From G963665975 sp963665975 (GTDB taxonomy: Bacteria > Bacteroidota > Rhodothermia > Rhodothermales > Bin80), in assembly GCA_963665975.1 (NCBI GenBank), contig OY762508.1, positions 682,001-746,000 of the forward strand: a stretch of 64,000 bases of DNA, read 5' to 3'. Position 1 is the first letter of the stretch. Each line of letters opens with the position of its first letter. Positions 43,831-53,564 of the stretch are shown one piece after another. Both the position numbers and the translations under genes were made by a program. The notes under the pieces were generated by a model, which worked only from the letters and a program-made list of their open reading frames with translations, had not been told where the DNA came from and ran no database searches.

Positions 43831-46194
43831 ATGAGTTCTAAAAACGTTCGCCGTCGTCAACCTACTCGAAAGGCGGAACCACTGGCCCCCAAACGCAGGA
43901 TAGAAATATTGGGCATTGTCCTGATGATGCTCGCGGTGCTGTTGTCGATCGCCATCGTGACGTATCATCCGGACGACGATACTCTGGTAAGTGACCTCTC
44001 CATGACCCAGATCCTGATTCCGGGATCAACCCCTGGTGTCATGAATGCCCTTGGGTCGGTGGGTGCCGTGTTGGCGCAACATATTGTGCCCAACTTTTTC
44101 GGGTACTCCACGCTGCTACTGACCGGGTTCCTGTTCGTATTCGGCTACAGGGTAATGCGCCGAAAGCGGTTGCGGCCTTTGCCATTCGCCCTGTTGATGA
44201 CGCTCTTTGTCCTGGTCATGGGAGCAACGCTTGCGGCACGGATCGGCGATGCAATAGGCACCGAGTGGAACCTGTATACGGGTATCCTGGGGGACCGTGC
44301 CTCGGCGTGGCTCACCCAGGTTTTTGGCTCTCTGGGCTCCTTCGTGCTACTTGCAACAATCATTATAGTAGCCGCACTACTGGTCATGGACCGGGACATC
44401 CAGCAAACCCTGGAACGCATCGAAAAAGGAGCCACCTACCTGCGCACACGCCCGCGATCCTGGTGGGGCGCGCTCAAGACATATGCAGCAGAGGCGAACA
44501 GGGATGCACCCAAGCACCCGGTAGGGTGGAGCGATCTGGAAGACAGCCCGCCCCGGCAACCCGCATCAGCCCCATCGCCCGCTACCACACCTGAGCCAAA
44601 CACTGAAAATCCCGGGGCGCCATCACTCGAGCTCAAAGTGGTCGGACCAGTCGAGGTGGAAGAAACTGACGACATCGGTCACGCAGAAGATGTACCGGAC
44701 GAAGCCGCGCCCTATACCTTCCCGTCCATCGAACTGCTCGACGCACCTGTCGACGACTCGCCGCATATCGACCGCGCGGAGCTGGAAGAGAACAAGCAAA
44801 TTCTGCTCGACAAGCTTGCCGTTTATAATATCGACATCACAAGCATCAACGCCGTAGTCGGACCGACTGTCACACTTTATGAGCTTGCACCGGCGCCCGG
44901 CGTAAAGATCAGCCGCATCAAGGCGCTCGAAGATGATCTTGCCATGGCTACCGCCGCACGTGGCATTCGGATGATCGCCCCTATTCCCGGCAAATCGGTG
45001 GTCGGCATCGAAATTCCCAATCGGGTCCGCGAACTCGTCCGGCTGCGCTCCATTATCGGAACGACGACTTTTCGTGACGCCCATATGCAATTGCCGGTGG
45101 CGCTGGGGAAAACGGTGGAAGGCGAAGTATTCCTGCAAGACCTCACCAAGATGCCCCATCTCCTGATCGCGGGAGCAACGGGATCAGGGAAGTCGGTAGG
45201 GCTGAACACGCTAATTGCAGGGCTCCTGTACGCATGCCATCCATCACAACTCAAGTTCGTGATGATCGATCCGAAAAAGATCGAATTGCAACAATACCGC
45301 GAATTGCGTGAGCACTACCTGGCCATTCCCGAAAACAGCGAGGAAGCCATCATCACCGATGTCGCCGATGCCCTGGGCATACTCAAGGGTTGTGAGCGGG
45401 AGATGGAAGAACGTTACGAGCTATTGTCCGACGCCAAGGTGCGCAGTGTCAAGGACTACAATAATGGTTTCCAGGCCGGCCGACTCGACGAGGAAAAGGG
45501 CCACCGACACCTGCCCTATATCGTCGTCATTGTGGATGAACTGGCGGACCTCATGATGACAGCAGGCAAGGATATAGAAGCTCCTATCGCGCGCCTCGCG
45601 CAGATGGCCCGCGCCGTCGGCATCCACCTGGTGCTGGCCACGCAACGCCCGTCTGTGGACGTTATCACAGGCCTTATCAAGGCCAATTTCCCGTCCCGCG
45701 TAGCCTTCCAGGTCGCCTCCAAGATTGACGCCCGTACGATTTTGGACCAGAACGGCGCCGAAAGCCTCGTCGGAAACGGCGACATGCTCTATATGAGCGG
45801 CAGTCGCCTGCTGCGCCTGCAAGGACCCTTTGTTTCCGTCGACGAAGTCGACCGGATCATGGAATGCATCAGGGAGCAGCCAGGCCCCGGACCATACCTG
45901 TTGCCGCCTCTGGAAGACCCGCCCGGAATCGATGTTGGCGCCACCGATGCCGGCCATGGCAACACGGAGTTCGACGATCTCTTTGACGAAGCCGCACGCA
46001 TTATCGTCCGAAGCCAGCAAGGATCGGTTTCCCTGCTCCAGCGCAAGCTGTCCGTGGGCTACACCCGCGCTGCCCGCATTGTCGATCAACTTGAAGAAGC
46101 CGGGGTCGTTGGAGCATTCATGGGCTCGAAGGCCCGTGAAGTCCTTGTCCCCGATGAACTGGCGCTCGAAGCCTTCCTGGAAGACCGGGCATAG
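43831..46194 (+). CDS. ftsK: DNA translocase FtsK/SpoIIIE
   Basis: A 787-residue protein. The N-terminus has about four transmembrane helices (about 30-185) that anchor it at the division septum, then a Pro/Glu-rich linker, the alpha/beta motor with Walker A GATGSGKSV (about 447-455) and Walker B VIVDELADLMM (about 565), and the C-terminal gamma domain (LFDEAARIIVRSQQGSVSLL, then GYTRAARIVDQLEEAG) that reads the KOPS orientation sites. It pumps DNA and activates XerCD recombination at the dif site. A short linker rather than the long one of E. coli fits SpoIIIE-like and Bacteroidota homologues. A receptor remnant lies upstream and purE follows downstream. Confidence 0.95.
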   Translation: MSSKNVRRRQPTRKAEPLAPKRRIEILGIVLMMLAVLLSIAIVTYHPDDDTLVSDLSMTQILIPGSTPGVMNALGSVGAVLAQHIVPNFFGYSTLLLTGFLFVFGYRVMRRKRLRPLPFALLMTLFVLVMGATLAARIGDAIGTEWNLYTGILGDRASAWLTQVFGSLGSFVLLATIIIVAALLVMDRDIQQTLERIEKGATYLRTRPRSWWGALKTYAAEANRDAPKHPVGWSDLEDSPPRQPASAPSPATTPEPNTENPGAPSLELKVVGPVEVEETDDIGHAEDVPDEAAPYTFPSIELLDAPVDDSPHIDRAELEENKQILLDKLAVYNIDITSINAVVGPTVTLYELAPAPGVKISRIKALEDDLAMATAARGIRMIAPIPGKSVVGIEIPNRVRELVRLRSIIGTTTFRDAHMQLPVALGKTVEGEVFLQDLTKMPHLLIAGATGSGKSVGLNTLIAGLLYACHPSQLKFVMIDPKKIELQQYRELREHYLAIPENSEEAIITDVADALGILKGCEREMEERYELLSDAKVRSVKDYNNGFQAGRLDEEKGHRHLPYIVVIVDELADLMMTAGKDIEAPIARLAQMARAVGIHLVLATQRPSVDVITGLIKANFPSRVAFQVASKIDARTILDQNGAESLVGNGDMLYMSGSRLLRLQGPFVSVDEVDRIMECIREQPGPGPYLLPPLEDPPGIDVGATDAGHGNTEFDDLFDEAARIIVRSQQGSVSLLQRKLSVGYTRAARIVDQLEEAGVVGAFMGSKAREVLVPDELALEAFLEDRA

Positions 46195-46278
46195 ACCGGG
46201 CCCGAACTGCTACCCGGCATCGGCAGCCAACCCTTTCACAACGCCATTCATTACACCCAACGACCGATCCTTATCACC

Positions 46279-46788
46279 ATGTCCGACAACCCACTTGTAG
46301 GAATTATCATGGGCAGTGACTCAGATCTGCCCGTCATGCGCAAGGCGGCTGACATACTTCGCTCGTTCGATGTACCATTCGAAATCCGCGTCATGTCCGC
46401 GCACCGGACACCAGAAGACGCCCACCATTATGCAACGAGCGCACACACACGCGGGCTGAAAGTGCTTATCGCCGGCGCTGGCGTGGCGGCGCATCTGGGG
46501 GGCGTGCTTGCCGCCAACACCCCCCTGCCCGTCCTGGGCGTCCCCATCAATTCAGGCGCGCTTCAGGGACTCGATGCACTGCTCGCTACCGTGCAGATGC
46601 CAAGCGGCATCCCTGTCGGCACCCTTGCCATCGACGGGTCGAAGAACGCGGCGCTGCTGGCCGTCCAGATACTTGCCACGTCCAACAACGCGCTACAGAA
46701 ACGCTTCCTGGCCTACAAGGCCGACATGGTAACACAGGTGCACGCCAAGGATGCCCGCGTACAGGCAGAAATGATGGCGCATGGCTAA
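46279..46788 (+). CDS. purE: N5-carboxyaminoimidazole ribonucleotide mutase
   Basis: A 169-residue class I PurE, which converts N5-CAIR to CAIR in purine synthesis. GIIMGSDSDLPVM, RVMSAHRTPEDAHHYA (the catalytic His), IAGAGVAAHLGGVLAA, LPVLGVPI and GTLAIDGSKNAALLAVQIL are all typical. No purK lies adjacent, so it is separated from its usual partner. It follows ftsK at 84 bases on the same strand. Confidence 0.94.
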   Translation: MSDNPLVGIIMGSDSDLPVMRKAADILRSFDVPFEIRVMSAHRTPEDAHHYATSAHTRGLKVLIAGAGVAAHLGGVLAANTPLPVLGVPINSGALQGLDALLATVQMPSGIPVGTLAIDGSKNAALLAVQILATSNNALQKRFLAYKADMVTQVHAKDARVQAEMMAHG

Positions 46789-46852
46789 GCCCCGTGCCGC
46801 GAGATTCGCAGGCCGCGACCGGGTTGCCCGGTCAGGCTCCGGCTACTCGCCT

Positions 46853-49306
46853 CTACTCCTCAAGGAAGAGGTCCTGCTCCCGTTCGACGGTCTTACCCGA
46901 CACATTGTCCGTTACGCGCAGCACCAGCGTGTATAAACCCATCTCTTCCTCGCTGGCGTCCAGGATCTGGTACAATGCCTCGTCCGGCTCTGTCCCGGAA
47001 CCCTCATAACTCACCGCGACGCCCGGGTCGCCACCGCCGAACACTCTTCCGATAAGTCGACGTATCCCCGTCTTCTCGTCCCGGGGCGACAGGACGATTT
47101 CCACGTCATAGTCGGTGTGGCCTTCTGGCCCGGTCTCGAGGTTGTATACTTCGAAATACAGATAAATCGGCCAGTCTGTGGCGTACACACTCCACGGAGC
47201 CGGCAGGATCGACAAATCTCCGCGGGCCACTTCGTTCGGCGATAACGGCTTGCCGTCCGATGTCGTCTCTACCCGGTACGCCAGCATGATATTACTCAGC
47301 GCCACCCGGTCTCCGCCGTAATCCGGCACCTCTATGCTCCGGCGCTGCACGGCAACCGTGTGGCCACTTGCCGTCTCAAATTCGACAGATACATCGTGGT
47401 CGCCGGGGGGCGCCTCCATCTCTTGCGTATCCACCCACAAGTCCTGCTCTGCAAATTCCACGACCTGGTCGGTCCGCAACCCGTAAATCGTACGACGCCG
47501 CTCCACCAGGATGTCACGCTGGTCATTGACGAGAAACGTTCCCGTATTCGCCGTGATTTCAATCATGTCCGTGGACGCGTCGTACTCGTTAATCGGTATC
47601 CCGTAATGGACATACAGATCCGTCTTGTCTTCCTCTCCCTTAAACGTGGTGACCAGGAATGGCAACTCAATCTGACGGCCTGGAGCCGTGTATTCGTAAC
47701 GCTGCGGCGTCTTCTGGATAGTCTCATTGGTTCGAATAACATAGTCGTTCTGCCACGTGGTCAACTGCGTCGCACTCAGTTCAGCCGGCGGACTGTACAT
47801 GCGGTATTCTCCATTGCGAAACGGATCCTCGAAGACAAAACGAAAGGCACCATACTCCCAGATGTTATAGGCATTCATCTCCTCGAACGCCTCGCGCGCC
47901 GTTGACAAAACAGCGCCAAAGGAAGCCGACCCCGCCACCTGTCTGCCGAAGGTGCCGCGTCCCACTTCGTCGGTGCCGGAAATTGTGCTGGCAACGGCTC
48001 CAACCAGTGCTTCGCGCGCTGAAGACACCCCATCGCTGCGTGGCATTATGACAACGTCGCTCTGCGGCGGCCCGTAGCGCGCCAGGATTTGGCCTCGCTG
48101 CGTATCCCATCCCCGTAGGTCCAGATCGGGTGACCCATACAGCAAATCGGCGTAGGTGAGACGAAAATAATGCTCCAGCTTCCGCTCATTGTACGGCGTA
48201 AGAAACCGTGGGTCCTGGCTTGTCCAAAAGCGCGCGGCATAGGCCACAGGATCCTCCTCAAACAACGCTTCCTCCTCGCGCCTCAGAAACAGCTCCAGAT
48301 CATTGTACGCCTTCTCCTCCTCCTCGTCCATGTATTCGAACGCAGTCGAAAAACTTAGATCCGCCGCATTCATATCCCCGAGCTGATAATGCGCGAGCCC
48401 GAAATATCGCCACATATCAGAGTCTTCCGGAAAAAAGCGATACATCTGGTTAAGCATCTCAAGTGCGTCTTCGTACTCGCCCTTCAATGCAAATATCTCC
48501 ATCAACTCATCATAGACCGTCCGGCGGCGCGGGTCCACTTCTATTGACTTGCGAAGATGTCCGATCGCACGCTCATATGCCCGGTCTGCCTGGCGGCTCA
48601 AATCAACGACGGGTGTACCCTGACTCTTTAGCGCCTCCACATCGAACCGGTCATTCAAGAAAACCTCGTCCGGCGATGAAGCCGCGGAAAAGCCATCAAT
48701 GGGAGTACCTTCCAGGGCCTGCTGCTCGATCATTTCGTCGATCGTCGTAGTCTGGTCCCCAAAGACTCCCTCATAACTGCCGGACTGGGTCTCCGATCGC
48801 CGGCTCCCACCGACATATCCGTAGTGCAGCATCGGCAGCATGATGGCATTCCGGTACCGCCAGAAATCCCGAATATTTACAAGGCCCAATTCTTCATGCG
48901 CAAAGGCATTATCGGGATCAAGTTTCAGGATCCTCCTCGACAACTCTAAGCGTCTCGTCTCTTTGATCCGCTCCGTGATAAAATTCCAGGAGTCCGTCCG
49001 GTACTGCTGCAGGCTGGCCACCATGTATTCCACGTTATCCGGCTCCAGCTCCAACGCCTTCTGAATTGCACGACGCGCCTTGCGCTTGTCCCTTAGCGGC
49101 GTTTCGAAGTACACGCGGGCTACCAGAAAATGGGTCTCCGCATTGTCCGGCTCCTGCATCGCCAAGTAGTCGAAAATTGCGGCGGCATCCGCAAAGCGCT
49201 CCTCGCGAAATGCCTGCTTGCCATCGTCCAGCGAACCTTGTGGTATCTGCGCAAGAACCGGGAAGCCGGCGACCAAAAGAACCAGCGAAAAAAGCAGCGT
49301 TCTCAT
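46853..49306 (-). CDS. GWxTD domain protein with TPR-like N-terminus
   Basis: An 817-residue exported protein: signal peptide MRTLLFSLVLLVAGFPVLAQ at the start I chose (ATG 49306), then tetratricopeptide-like repeats from about 30 to 330 (for example EERFADAAAIFDYLAMQEPD, then ADRAYERAIGHLRKSIEVDP), then the GWxTD domain (RFWTSQDPRFLTPYNERKLE, then HYFRLTYADLLYG). The rest is beta-rich, ending EREQDLFLEE. GWxTD proteins are widespread in Bacteroidota/Rhodothermota and some other phyla and of unknown function. A frame upstream of 49306 to 49420 is open but does not resemble a signal peptide. It lies immediately downstream of tyrS. Confidence 0.85.
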   Translation of the reverse strand: MRTLLFSLVLLVAGFPVLAQIPQGSLDDGKQAFREERFADAAAIFDYLAMQEPDNAETHFLVARVYFETPLRDKRKARRAIQKALELEPDNVEYMVASLQQYRTDSWNFITERIKETRRLELSRRILKLDPDNAFAHEELGLVNIRDFWRYRNAIMLPMLHYGYVGGSRRSETQSGSYEGVFGDQTTTIDEMIEQQALEGTPIDGFSAASSPDEVFLNDRFDVEALKSQGTPVVDLSRQADRAYERAIGHLRKSIEVDPRRRTVYDELMEIFALKGEYEDALEMLNQMYRFFPEDSDMWRYFGLAHYQLGDMNAADLSFSTAFEYMDEEEEKAYNDLELFLRREEEALFEEDPVAYAARFWTSQDPRFLTPYNERKLEHYFRLTYADLLYGSPDLDLRGWDTQRGQILARYGPPQSDVVIMPRSDGVSSAREALVGAVASTISGTDEVGRGTFGRQVAGSASFGAVLSTAREAFEEMNAYNIWEYGAFRFVFEDPFRNGEYRMYSPPAELSATQLTTWQNDYVIRTNETIQKTPQRYEYTAPGRQIELPFLVTTFKGEEDKTDLYVHYGIPINEYDASTDMIEITANTGTFLVNDQRDILVERRRTIYGLRTDQVVEFAEQDLWVDTQEMEAPPGDHDVSVEFETASGHTVAVQRRSIEVPDYGGDRVALSNIMLAYRVETTSDGKPLSPNEVARGDLSILPAPWSVYATDWPIYLYFEVYNLETGPEGHTDYDVEIVLSPRDEKTGIRRLIGRVFGGGDPGVAVSYEGSGTEPDEALYQILDASEEEMGLYTLVLRVTDNVSGKTVEREQDLFLEE

Positions 49307-49427
49307 AATTCTGTGACGGTAGGCCGAATAGACTGCGGCATCCTGTAAGGTAACATGCAAGAGCCCCATACGCTCCCACGAAATCAGCAACCGGCATAGT
49401 GCCCGGGTTAGCAGTCTCATACAGGGG

Positions 49428-50663
49428 CTAAACAGACTTCGGGCGCACTACGCGCACGAAGCGGCGCTTGCCAGCCCGGAGCACGAATGGGACCCGCTGG
49501 GCAAGATCGATTTCCAGGCGGAAGTCCGACACACGCTCGCCGTCAATGGAAACCGCTCGCTGCTGCACGAGACGACGCGCCGCGCCATTCGATTCGGTGA
49601 GTCCTGCCTGTGTCAGCAACGTCAGTAGTCCAATGGTGGCGCCACCCTGCGGATCTGGGTGGTAATCGGGAATCTCGTCGGGGATTTCCTTGCGTATCAC
49701 CGTGCGCTCAAACTGCGTGCGCGCCTCGGTTGCGGCTTCCTCCCCGTGGTACATGCGTGCAATCGTAAACGCCAACTCGTGCTTGGCGTCACGCGGATGC
49801 TCCCTGGCCTTGACCTTGAGATCTGCGAGCGCATGGGTGTCGACGTCAGAAGCAAGTTCGAAGTAGCGATAGATGAGTTCGTCCGGAATCGACAACAATT
49901 TGCCATACATCTCTTCAGGCGCTTCTCGTATCCCTACATAATTGTCGAGCGACTTCGACATCTTTTCTGCACCGCGAAGACCCTCCAGAATCGGTAACAT
50001 GATGCATACCTGCGGCTCAATGCCGACAGACTTCTGGATGGAGCGTCCTACCAGAAGATTGAATTTCTGGTCCGTACCGCCAAGTTCGATGTCGGCCTCG
50101 ATGACAACGGAGTCCTGCGCTTGCGCCAAAGGATACAGTAGCTCGTGCAGGCCAATCGGGGAGTCCAGTTCGTAGCGCCTGGCGAAATCGTCCCGTGCAA
50201 GCATCTGCGCGACCGTGTATCGCTGCGCAAGCTCTACGACGTCTCGGAATGTCATCGCCCCCAACCACTCGGAGTTGTAGACGATCTTTACCCTGTCAGC
50301 GTCCAGAATCGCCGACGCCTGCTCAAAGTATGACCGCCCATTTCGTCGGGTCTCCTCCAGCGACAATGCGGGTCGCGTTTTGGATCGGCCGCTGGCGTCG
50401 CCGATCATGCCCGTAAAATCACCGACGATCAGAATTGCCTGATGCCCCAGATCCTGGAACTGACGCAGCTTGCGCAGCACGACCGCATGCCCAAGATGCA
50501 GATCAGGACGGCTGGGGTCACACCCCAACTTGACGGTGAGCGGCTTACCGGCCTTGGCCGACCTGGCCAGTTTCCGGGCAAGCTCCTCCTCCGGAATGAT
50601 CTCTTCGACACCACGCCGAATGTGTAGCAGCTGTTCTTGTACTGGCGGAAACATGCGATTCAA
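49428..50663 (-). CDS. tyrS: Tyrosyl-tRNA synthetase
   Basis: A 411-residue class I synthetase. The HIGH motif is HLGH (56-59) in RPDLHLGHAVVLRKL, and KMSKS is at 234-238 (GAEKMSKSLDNYVG). The C-terminal S4 RNA-binding domain is at about 345-411 (LVQQRAVSIDGERVSDFRLE). The overall pattern is that of the bacterial TyrS2/TyrZ-like branch (ELGGTDQKFNLLVGRSIQ). It overlaps the smpB stop by four bases (ATGA), so the two are translationally coupled. Confidence 0.95.
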   Translation of the reverse strand: MNRMFPPVQEQLLHIRRGVEEIIPEEELARKLARSAKAGKPLTVKLGCDPSRPDLHLGHAVVLRKLRQFQDLGHQAILIVGDFTGMIGDASGRSKTRPALSLEETRRNGRSYFEQASAILDADRVKIVYNSEWLGAMTFRDVVELAQRYTVAQMLARDDFARRYELDSPIGLHELLYPLAQAQDSVVIEADIELGGTDQKFNLLVGRSIQKSVGIEPQVCIMLPILEGLRGAEKMSKSLDNYVGIREAPEEMYGKLLSIPDELIYRYFELASDVDTHALADLKVKAREHPRDAKHELAFTIARMYHGEEAATEARTQFERTVIRKEIPDEIPDYHPDPQGGATIGLLTLLTQAGLTESNGAARRLVQQRAVSIDGERVSDFRLEIDLAQRVPFVLRAGKRRFVRVVRPKSV

Positions 50664-51115
50664 TACTGTTTAAGCATGCGGTCAATGCGTCGCTTGTTGT
50701 CGCGATCGGTTATCGTCGCTCGTTTGTCACGCACATGCTTGCCACGCGCAATGGCGATTTCGACCTTCGCAATACCCTTTCGAAAGTACAATTTGGTTGG
50801 GATGACCGTAAAGCCCTTCTGCTCGGTCGCCTTCTTGATCCGCAGGATTTCACGCTTGTGCAGAAGCAGCTTGCGCGGGCGCAGCGGATCGTGGTTTTCG
50901 TAACTCGCATGGCTGTAGGGCGCGATATGGGCGCTGAACAGGTATACCTCTCCTCGGTCGACCCTGCAGAAGGCGTCCACCAGGCTGGCTTTCCCTTCAC
51001 GCAGCGCCTTCACCTCGGTGCCCTGCAGCGCCATGCCTGCCTCCATTCTGTCCAGGAGTTCGTACTCGCGCCGCGCCCGCCGGTTGTTCGCTATGATGGA
51101 TATTGCTTCCGCCAT
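50660..51115 (-). CDS. smpB: SsrA-binding protein
   Basis: A 151-residue OB-fold protein that binds tmRNA and brings it into stalled ribosomes. NRRARREYELLDRMEAGMAL, QGTEVKALREGKASL, HIAPYSHASYENHDPLRPRK, LLLHKREI, and the C-terminal tail with KGKHVRDKRATITDRDNKRR are the known landmarks. The start ATG is at 51115, 12 bases after mqnA. Its partner RNA, ssrA, is in the same window at 29694. Confidence 0.95.
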   Translation of the reverse strand: MAEAISIIANNRRARREYELLDRMEAGMALQGTEVKALREGKASLVDAFCRVDRGEVYLFSAHIAPYSHASYENHDPLRPRKLLLHKREILRIKKATEQKGFTVIPTKLYFRKGIAKVEIAIARGKHVRDKRATITDRDNKRRIDRMLKQY

Positions 51116-51127
51116 GACCTCGTGGCC

Positions 51128-51940
51128 CTACAGGGAGGGTTGATCCGCCTCGTACCACGAGCCCGCCTCTGGTGTTGGCGGCGAATAGAACGTGGGATCA
51201 GCGATTTCGTTGGTTACCTTATAGTAGTACAAAAATTCGCGCAGTTTGGTCAGCCCCGCTATAGCAAGATCGTCCAGGCGGAACCGCACATCATGTGCAT
51301 AGAACCCGCGCAGGACTGGCGGTGTCCTGTCTGTCCCGGCCCACGCGGCGGCCTGCCGCTCCGCTTCGGCGGCTAACGCGGTAACAGCGTCAAGAGCAGC
51401 AGCCGATGCCAACTCGCGGAGAGTCACAAACAGACCCCATACCATCGGGTACTGGGCCAGCTCATACCACTCTCGCCCCAAATCAAGCGTAATGCCGGCC
51501 TCTGGCAACGCCGGAATGTCCCTGCCTACCAGAAGACTCGCATCTTCGGTGGCCTGTACCAAGGCATCCAGAGACCCTTCGGGGACCGCCACAAACGCCG
51601 GAGCGAGCCCGTAATGTTCCTGAAACGAGATCCGCGCAAGCAGGGCCTCGATCGCGTCCGTACTATGGTAGGCGACCGACTGCACGTGGCTTAGTCCACG
51701 GCGCAGCACGATGCGCGCGAAAGGATACGCCCACGTAGATACCGCCGCGCCGGGCAAGACGGCAAAGGCATCCGCGTTCCCCAGGACTACCGTGCTCGGC
51801 AGAAACGCCACGTCCACCTGTCTCTCCAGGAGCAATTGCGTGCACACCTCCCCACCAGCCCGCTCTACTTCCAGCGCCTGGGATTTTGCAGCAGCAAACA
51901 AACAATCAGTGGGCGGAAAATCCCAGAGCGCGACGTGCAT
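51128..51940 (-). CDS. mqnA: Menaquinone biosynthesis enzyme MqnA/MqnD family (probable chorismate dehydratase)
   Basis: A 270-residue periplasmic-binding-protein-like fold enzyme of the futalosine route to menaquinone. MHVALWDFPPTDCLFAAAKS at the start, DVAFLPSTVVL, LDLGREWYELAQYPMVWGLF and GLTKLREFLYYYKVTNEI fit the VitK2_biosynth family. MqnA turns chorismate into 3-[(1-carboxyvinyl)oxy]benzoate, while MqnD acts later. The length and the LGREWYELAQYPMVWGLF segment favour MqnA. The ATG at 51940 is used: a much longer frame upstream overlaps rplS and is not coding. It lies 4 bases downstream of the rplS stop. Confidence 0.83.
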   Translation of the reverse strand: MHVALWDFPPTDCLFAAAKSQALEVERAGGEVCTQLLLERQVDVAFLPSTVVLGNADAFAVLPGAAVSTWAYPFARIVLRRGLSHVQSVAYHSTDAIEALLARISFQEHYGLAPAFVAVPEGSLDALVQATEDASLLVGRDIPALPEAGITLDLGREWYELAQYPMVWGLFVTLRELASAAALDAVTALAAEAERQAAAWAGTDRTPPVLRGFYAHDVRFRLDDLAIAGLTKLREFLYYYKVTNEIADPTFYSPPTPEAGSWYEADQPSL

Positions 51941-51944
51941 AGGC

Positions 51945-52307
51945 CTAGCGCGTATCCCGCACGCGCTCCTTGATGCGCGCGGCCTTGCCGCGCAGCTTGC
52001 GTAGATAGTATAGTTTGGCCCGCCGCACACGGCCGCGCCGCTTGACTTCCACGGTGGCGATTTTTGGCGAGTGATACGGGAAGACCCGCTCCACACCCAC
52101 TCCGTTGGAAATCTTGCGCACCATGAAGCTTTTGCTCGTCCCACCACCTCTGATGCTGATCACCACACCCTGGAAAATCTGGATACGCTCCTTCTGACCT
52201 TCTGTCACGCGCGCATGCACAGCTACGGTGTCTCCGGGCTCGAATGGGGGCAACTCGTTTTCTCTGAACTGTGTCGCCTCAACGAGCTTCACGATATCAG
52301 TCGACAT
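51945..52307 (-). CDS. rplS: 50S ribosomal protein L19
   Basis: A 120-residue bL19: FEPGDTVAVHARVTEGQKER, FQGVVISIRGGGTSKSFMVR, GVGVERVFPYHSPKIATVEV, RRGRVRRAKLYYLRKLRGKA are family sequences. It sits at the interface of the two ribosomal subunits. Its start overlaps the end of trmD by 11 bases, a tight coupling common in this operon. Confidence 0.95.
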   Translation of the reverse strand: MSTDIVKLVEATQFRENELPPFEPGDTVAVHARVTEGQKERIQIFQGVVISIRGGGTSKSFMVRKISNGVGVERVFPYHSPKIATVEVKRRGRVRRAKLYYLRKLRGKAARIKERVRDTR

Positions 52308-53004
52308 GGCGCACCTCCTCTTGTTGTGGTTTCATTGCCGCCCGTATGTCGGGCCGCCTGTTATTTGTTTTTGTCAATCGCGCTCGCTCGCGCCACTGCG
52401 CAATCCGGTCATGATCCCCGCTGCGCAGAACGCTCGGTACTTCCATTCCGCGAAAACTTGCCGGACGCGTGTATACGGGCTCTCCCAACAGTCCATCCTG
52501 GAATGAATCCGTCAGGGCTGACGACGCATCCCGAAGAACGCCAGGCACCAGCCGGACGATCGAGTCCACCAGTACGAGAGCTGGCAGTTCTCCCCCACTC
52601 AGCACGTAGTCCCCAATGGATATCTCCCGTGTCACCAGCACATCACGCACCCGCTGGTCTACGCCCTTGTAATGGCCAGCGAGCAGTACGAGACGCCGCT
52701 TGAGCGATAATTCATTGGCAACCGCCTGCGTATACCGGTCGCCGTCCGGACTGAGAAAGATCACTTCATCAACCGAAGCAGACACTTGTAACGCCTCAAT
52801 GCAGGCAAAGATCGGCTCTGGCTTCAACACCATGCCTGCAGCGCCACCATAGGCATAGTCGTCGATCACTTGATGCTTGCCCGCAGCGTACGTACGCAGA
52901 TCGTGCACACGGACCTCGATCTGCCCGGCTGCGCGGCGTAATACACTCACGTCGAGCGCATCCCGCAACTGATCTGGCAACGCTGTGAGAATATCGATCC
53001 GCAC
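52297..53004 (-). CDS. trmD: tRNA (guanine-N1)-methyltransferase
   Basis: A 235-residue SPOUT methyltransferase that makes m1G37 in tRNAs and so prevents +1 frameshifting. DDYAYGGAAGMVLKPEPIF (trefoil knot region), FLSPDGDRYTQAVANELS, LLAGHYKGVDQRV and SIGDYVLSGGELPALVLVDS are strongly conserved. Operon position between rimM and rplS is the usual one. Confidence 0.95.
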   Translation of the reverse strand: MRIDILTALPDQLRDALDVSVLRRAAGQIEVRVHDLRTYAAGKHQVIDDYAYGGAAGMVLKPEPIFACIEALQVSASVDEVIFLSPDGDRYTQAVANELSLKRRLVLLAGHYKGVDQRVRDVLVTREISIGDYVLSGGELPALVLVDSIVRLVPGVLRDASSALTDSFQDGLLGEPVYTRPASFRGMEVPSVLRSGDHDRIAQWRERARLTKTNNRRPDIRAAMKPQQEEVRHVD

Positions 53005-53013
53005 GATGTCTCC

Positions 53014-53553
53014 TTAGTCCAGCAGGCCTTCAATGGGCCGCACAACCAGTCTTGCGCCCGCGACGTCCACGCGCTTGATAAACGCCGGGACGGCCGGGAT
53101 GAGCGCATCGCGCCTACCGGGGCGTGCGACTACGTAAACATTCGATGCCGGCATTTCCCATACATCGCGAACGGTGCCAATCGCCACGCCATCCTCTGTC
53201 AGCACCGACAGACCAATGATGTCGTGCAGGAAGAATTCGTCTTCTTCCAGCGGCGGCAAGTCTGCAGGCCGCGCGAACACACTACTGCGGGAAAGCGCAG
53301 CCGCCTCTTCCTGGCTCGTGACGCCATGCAAACGCAAGAGCACCGTCACCCCGCGTCCGGAATGTTGCATGCGCACGCCAGCCACGCCGAAGAGCCTGGC
53401 TGATTCTGCCGTCGCGCCAACCAACACCTCTTTCAGGAGCGTGAAGCGGTTAGGGTCATCCGTTTCCGGAATTACCTTGCACTCGCCCCGAAGGCCATGT
53501 GGCTTGCCGATACGGCCTATGAGCAGGCAGCTGTCCACGTCCAGGACGTCCAT
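53014..53553 (-). CDS. rimM: 16S rRNA processing protein RimM
   Basis: A 179-residue two-domain protein that helps 30S maturation, binding S19. IGRIGKPHGLRGECKVI and FTLLKEVLVG mark the N-terminal barrel and FFLHDIIGLSVLTEDGVAIG and YVVARPGRRDALIPAVPAFI the PRC-like C-terminal barrel. It lies 11 bases downstream of rpsP and 9 bases upstream of trmD. Confidence 0.92.
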   Translation of the reverse strand: MDVLDVDSCLLIGRIGKPHGLRGECKVIPETDDPNRFTLLKEVLVGATAESARLFGVAGVRMQHSGRGVTVLLRLHGVTSQEEAAALSRSSVFARPADLPPLEEDEFFLHDIIGLSVLTEDGVAIGTVRDVWEMPASNVYVVARPGRRDALIPAVPAFIKRVDVAGARLVVRPIEGLLD

Positions 53554-53564
53554 GACACCATTGT

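Noticed and set aside
51941..52147. Extended N-terminus for MqnA up to 52147
   Set aside because: The added residues lie inside rplS in another frame and have no MqnA homology; ATG at 51940 fits the family start.
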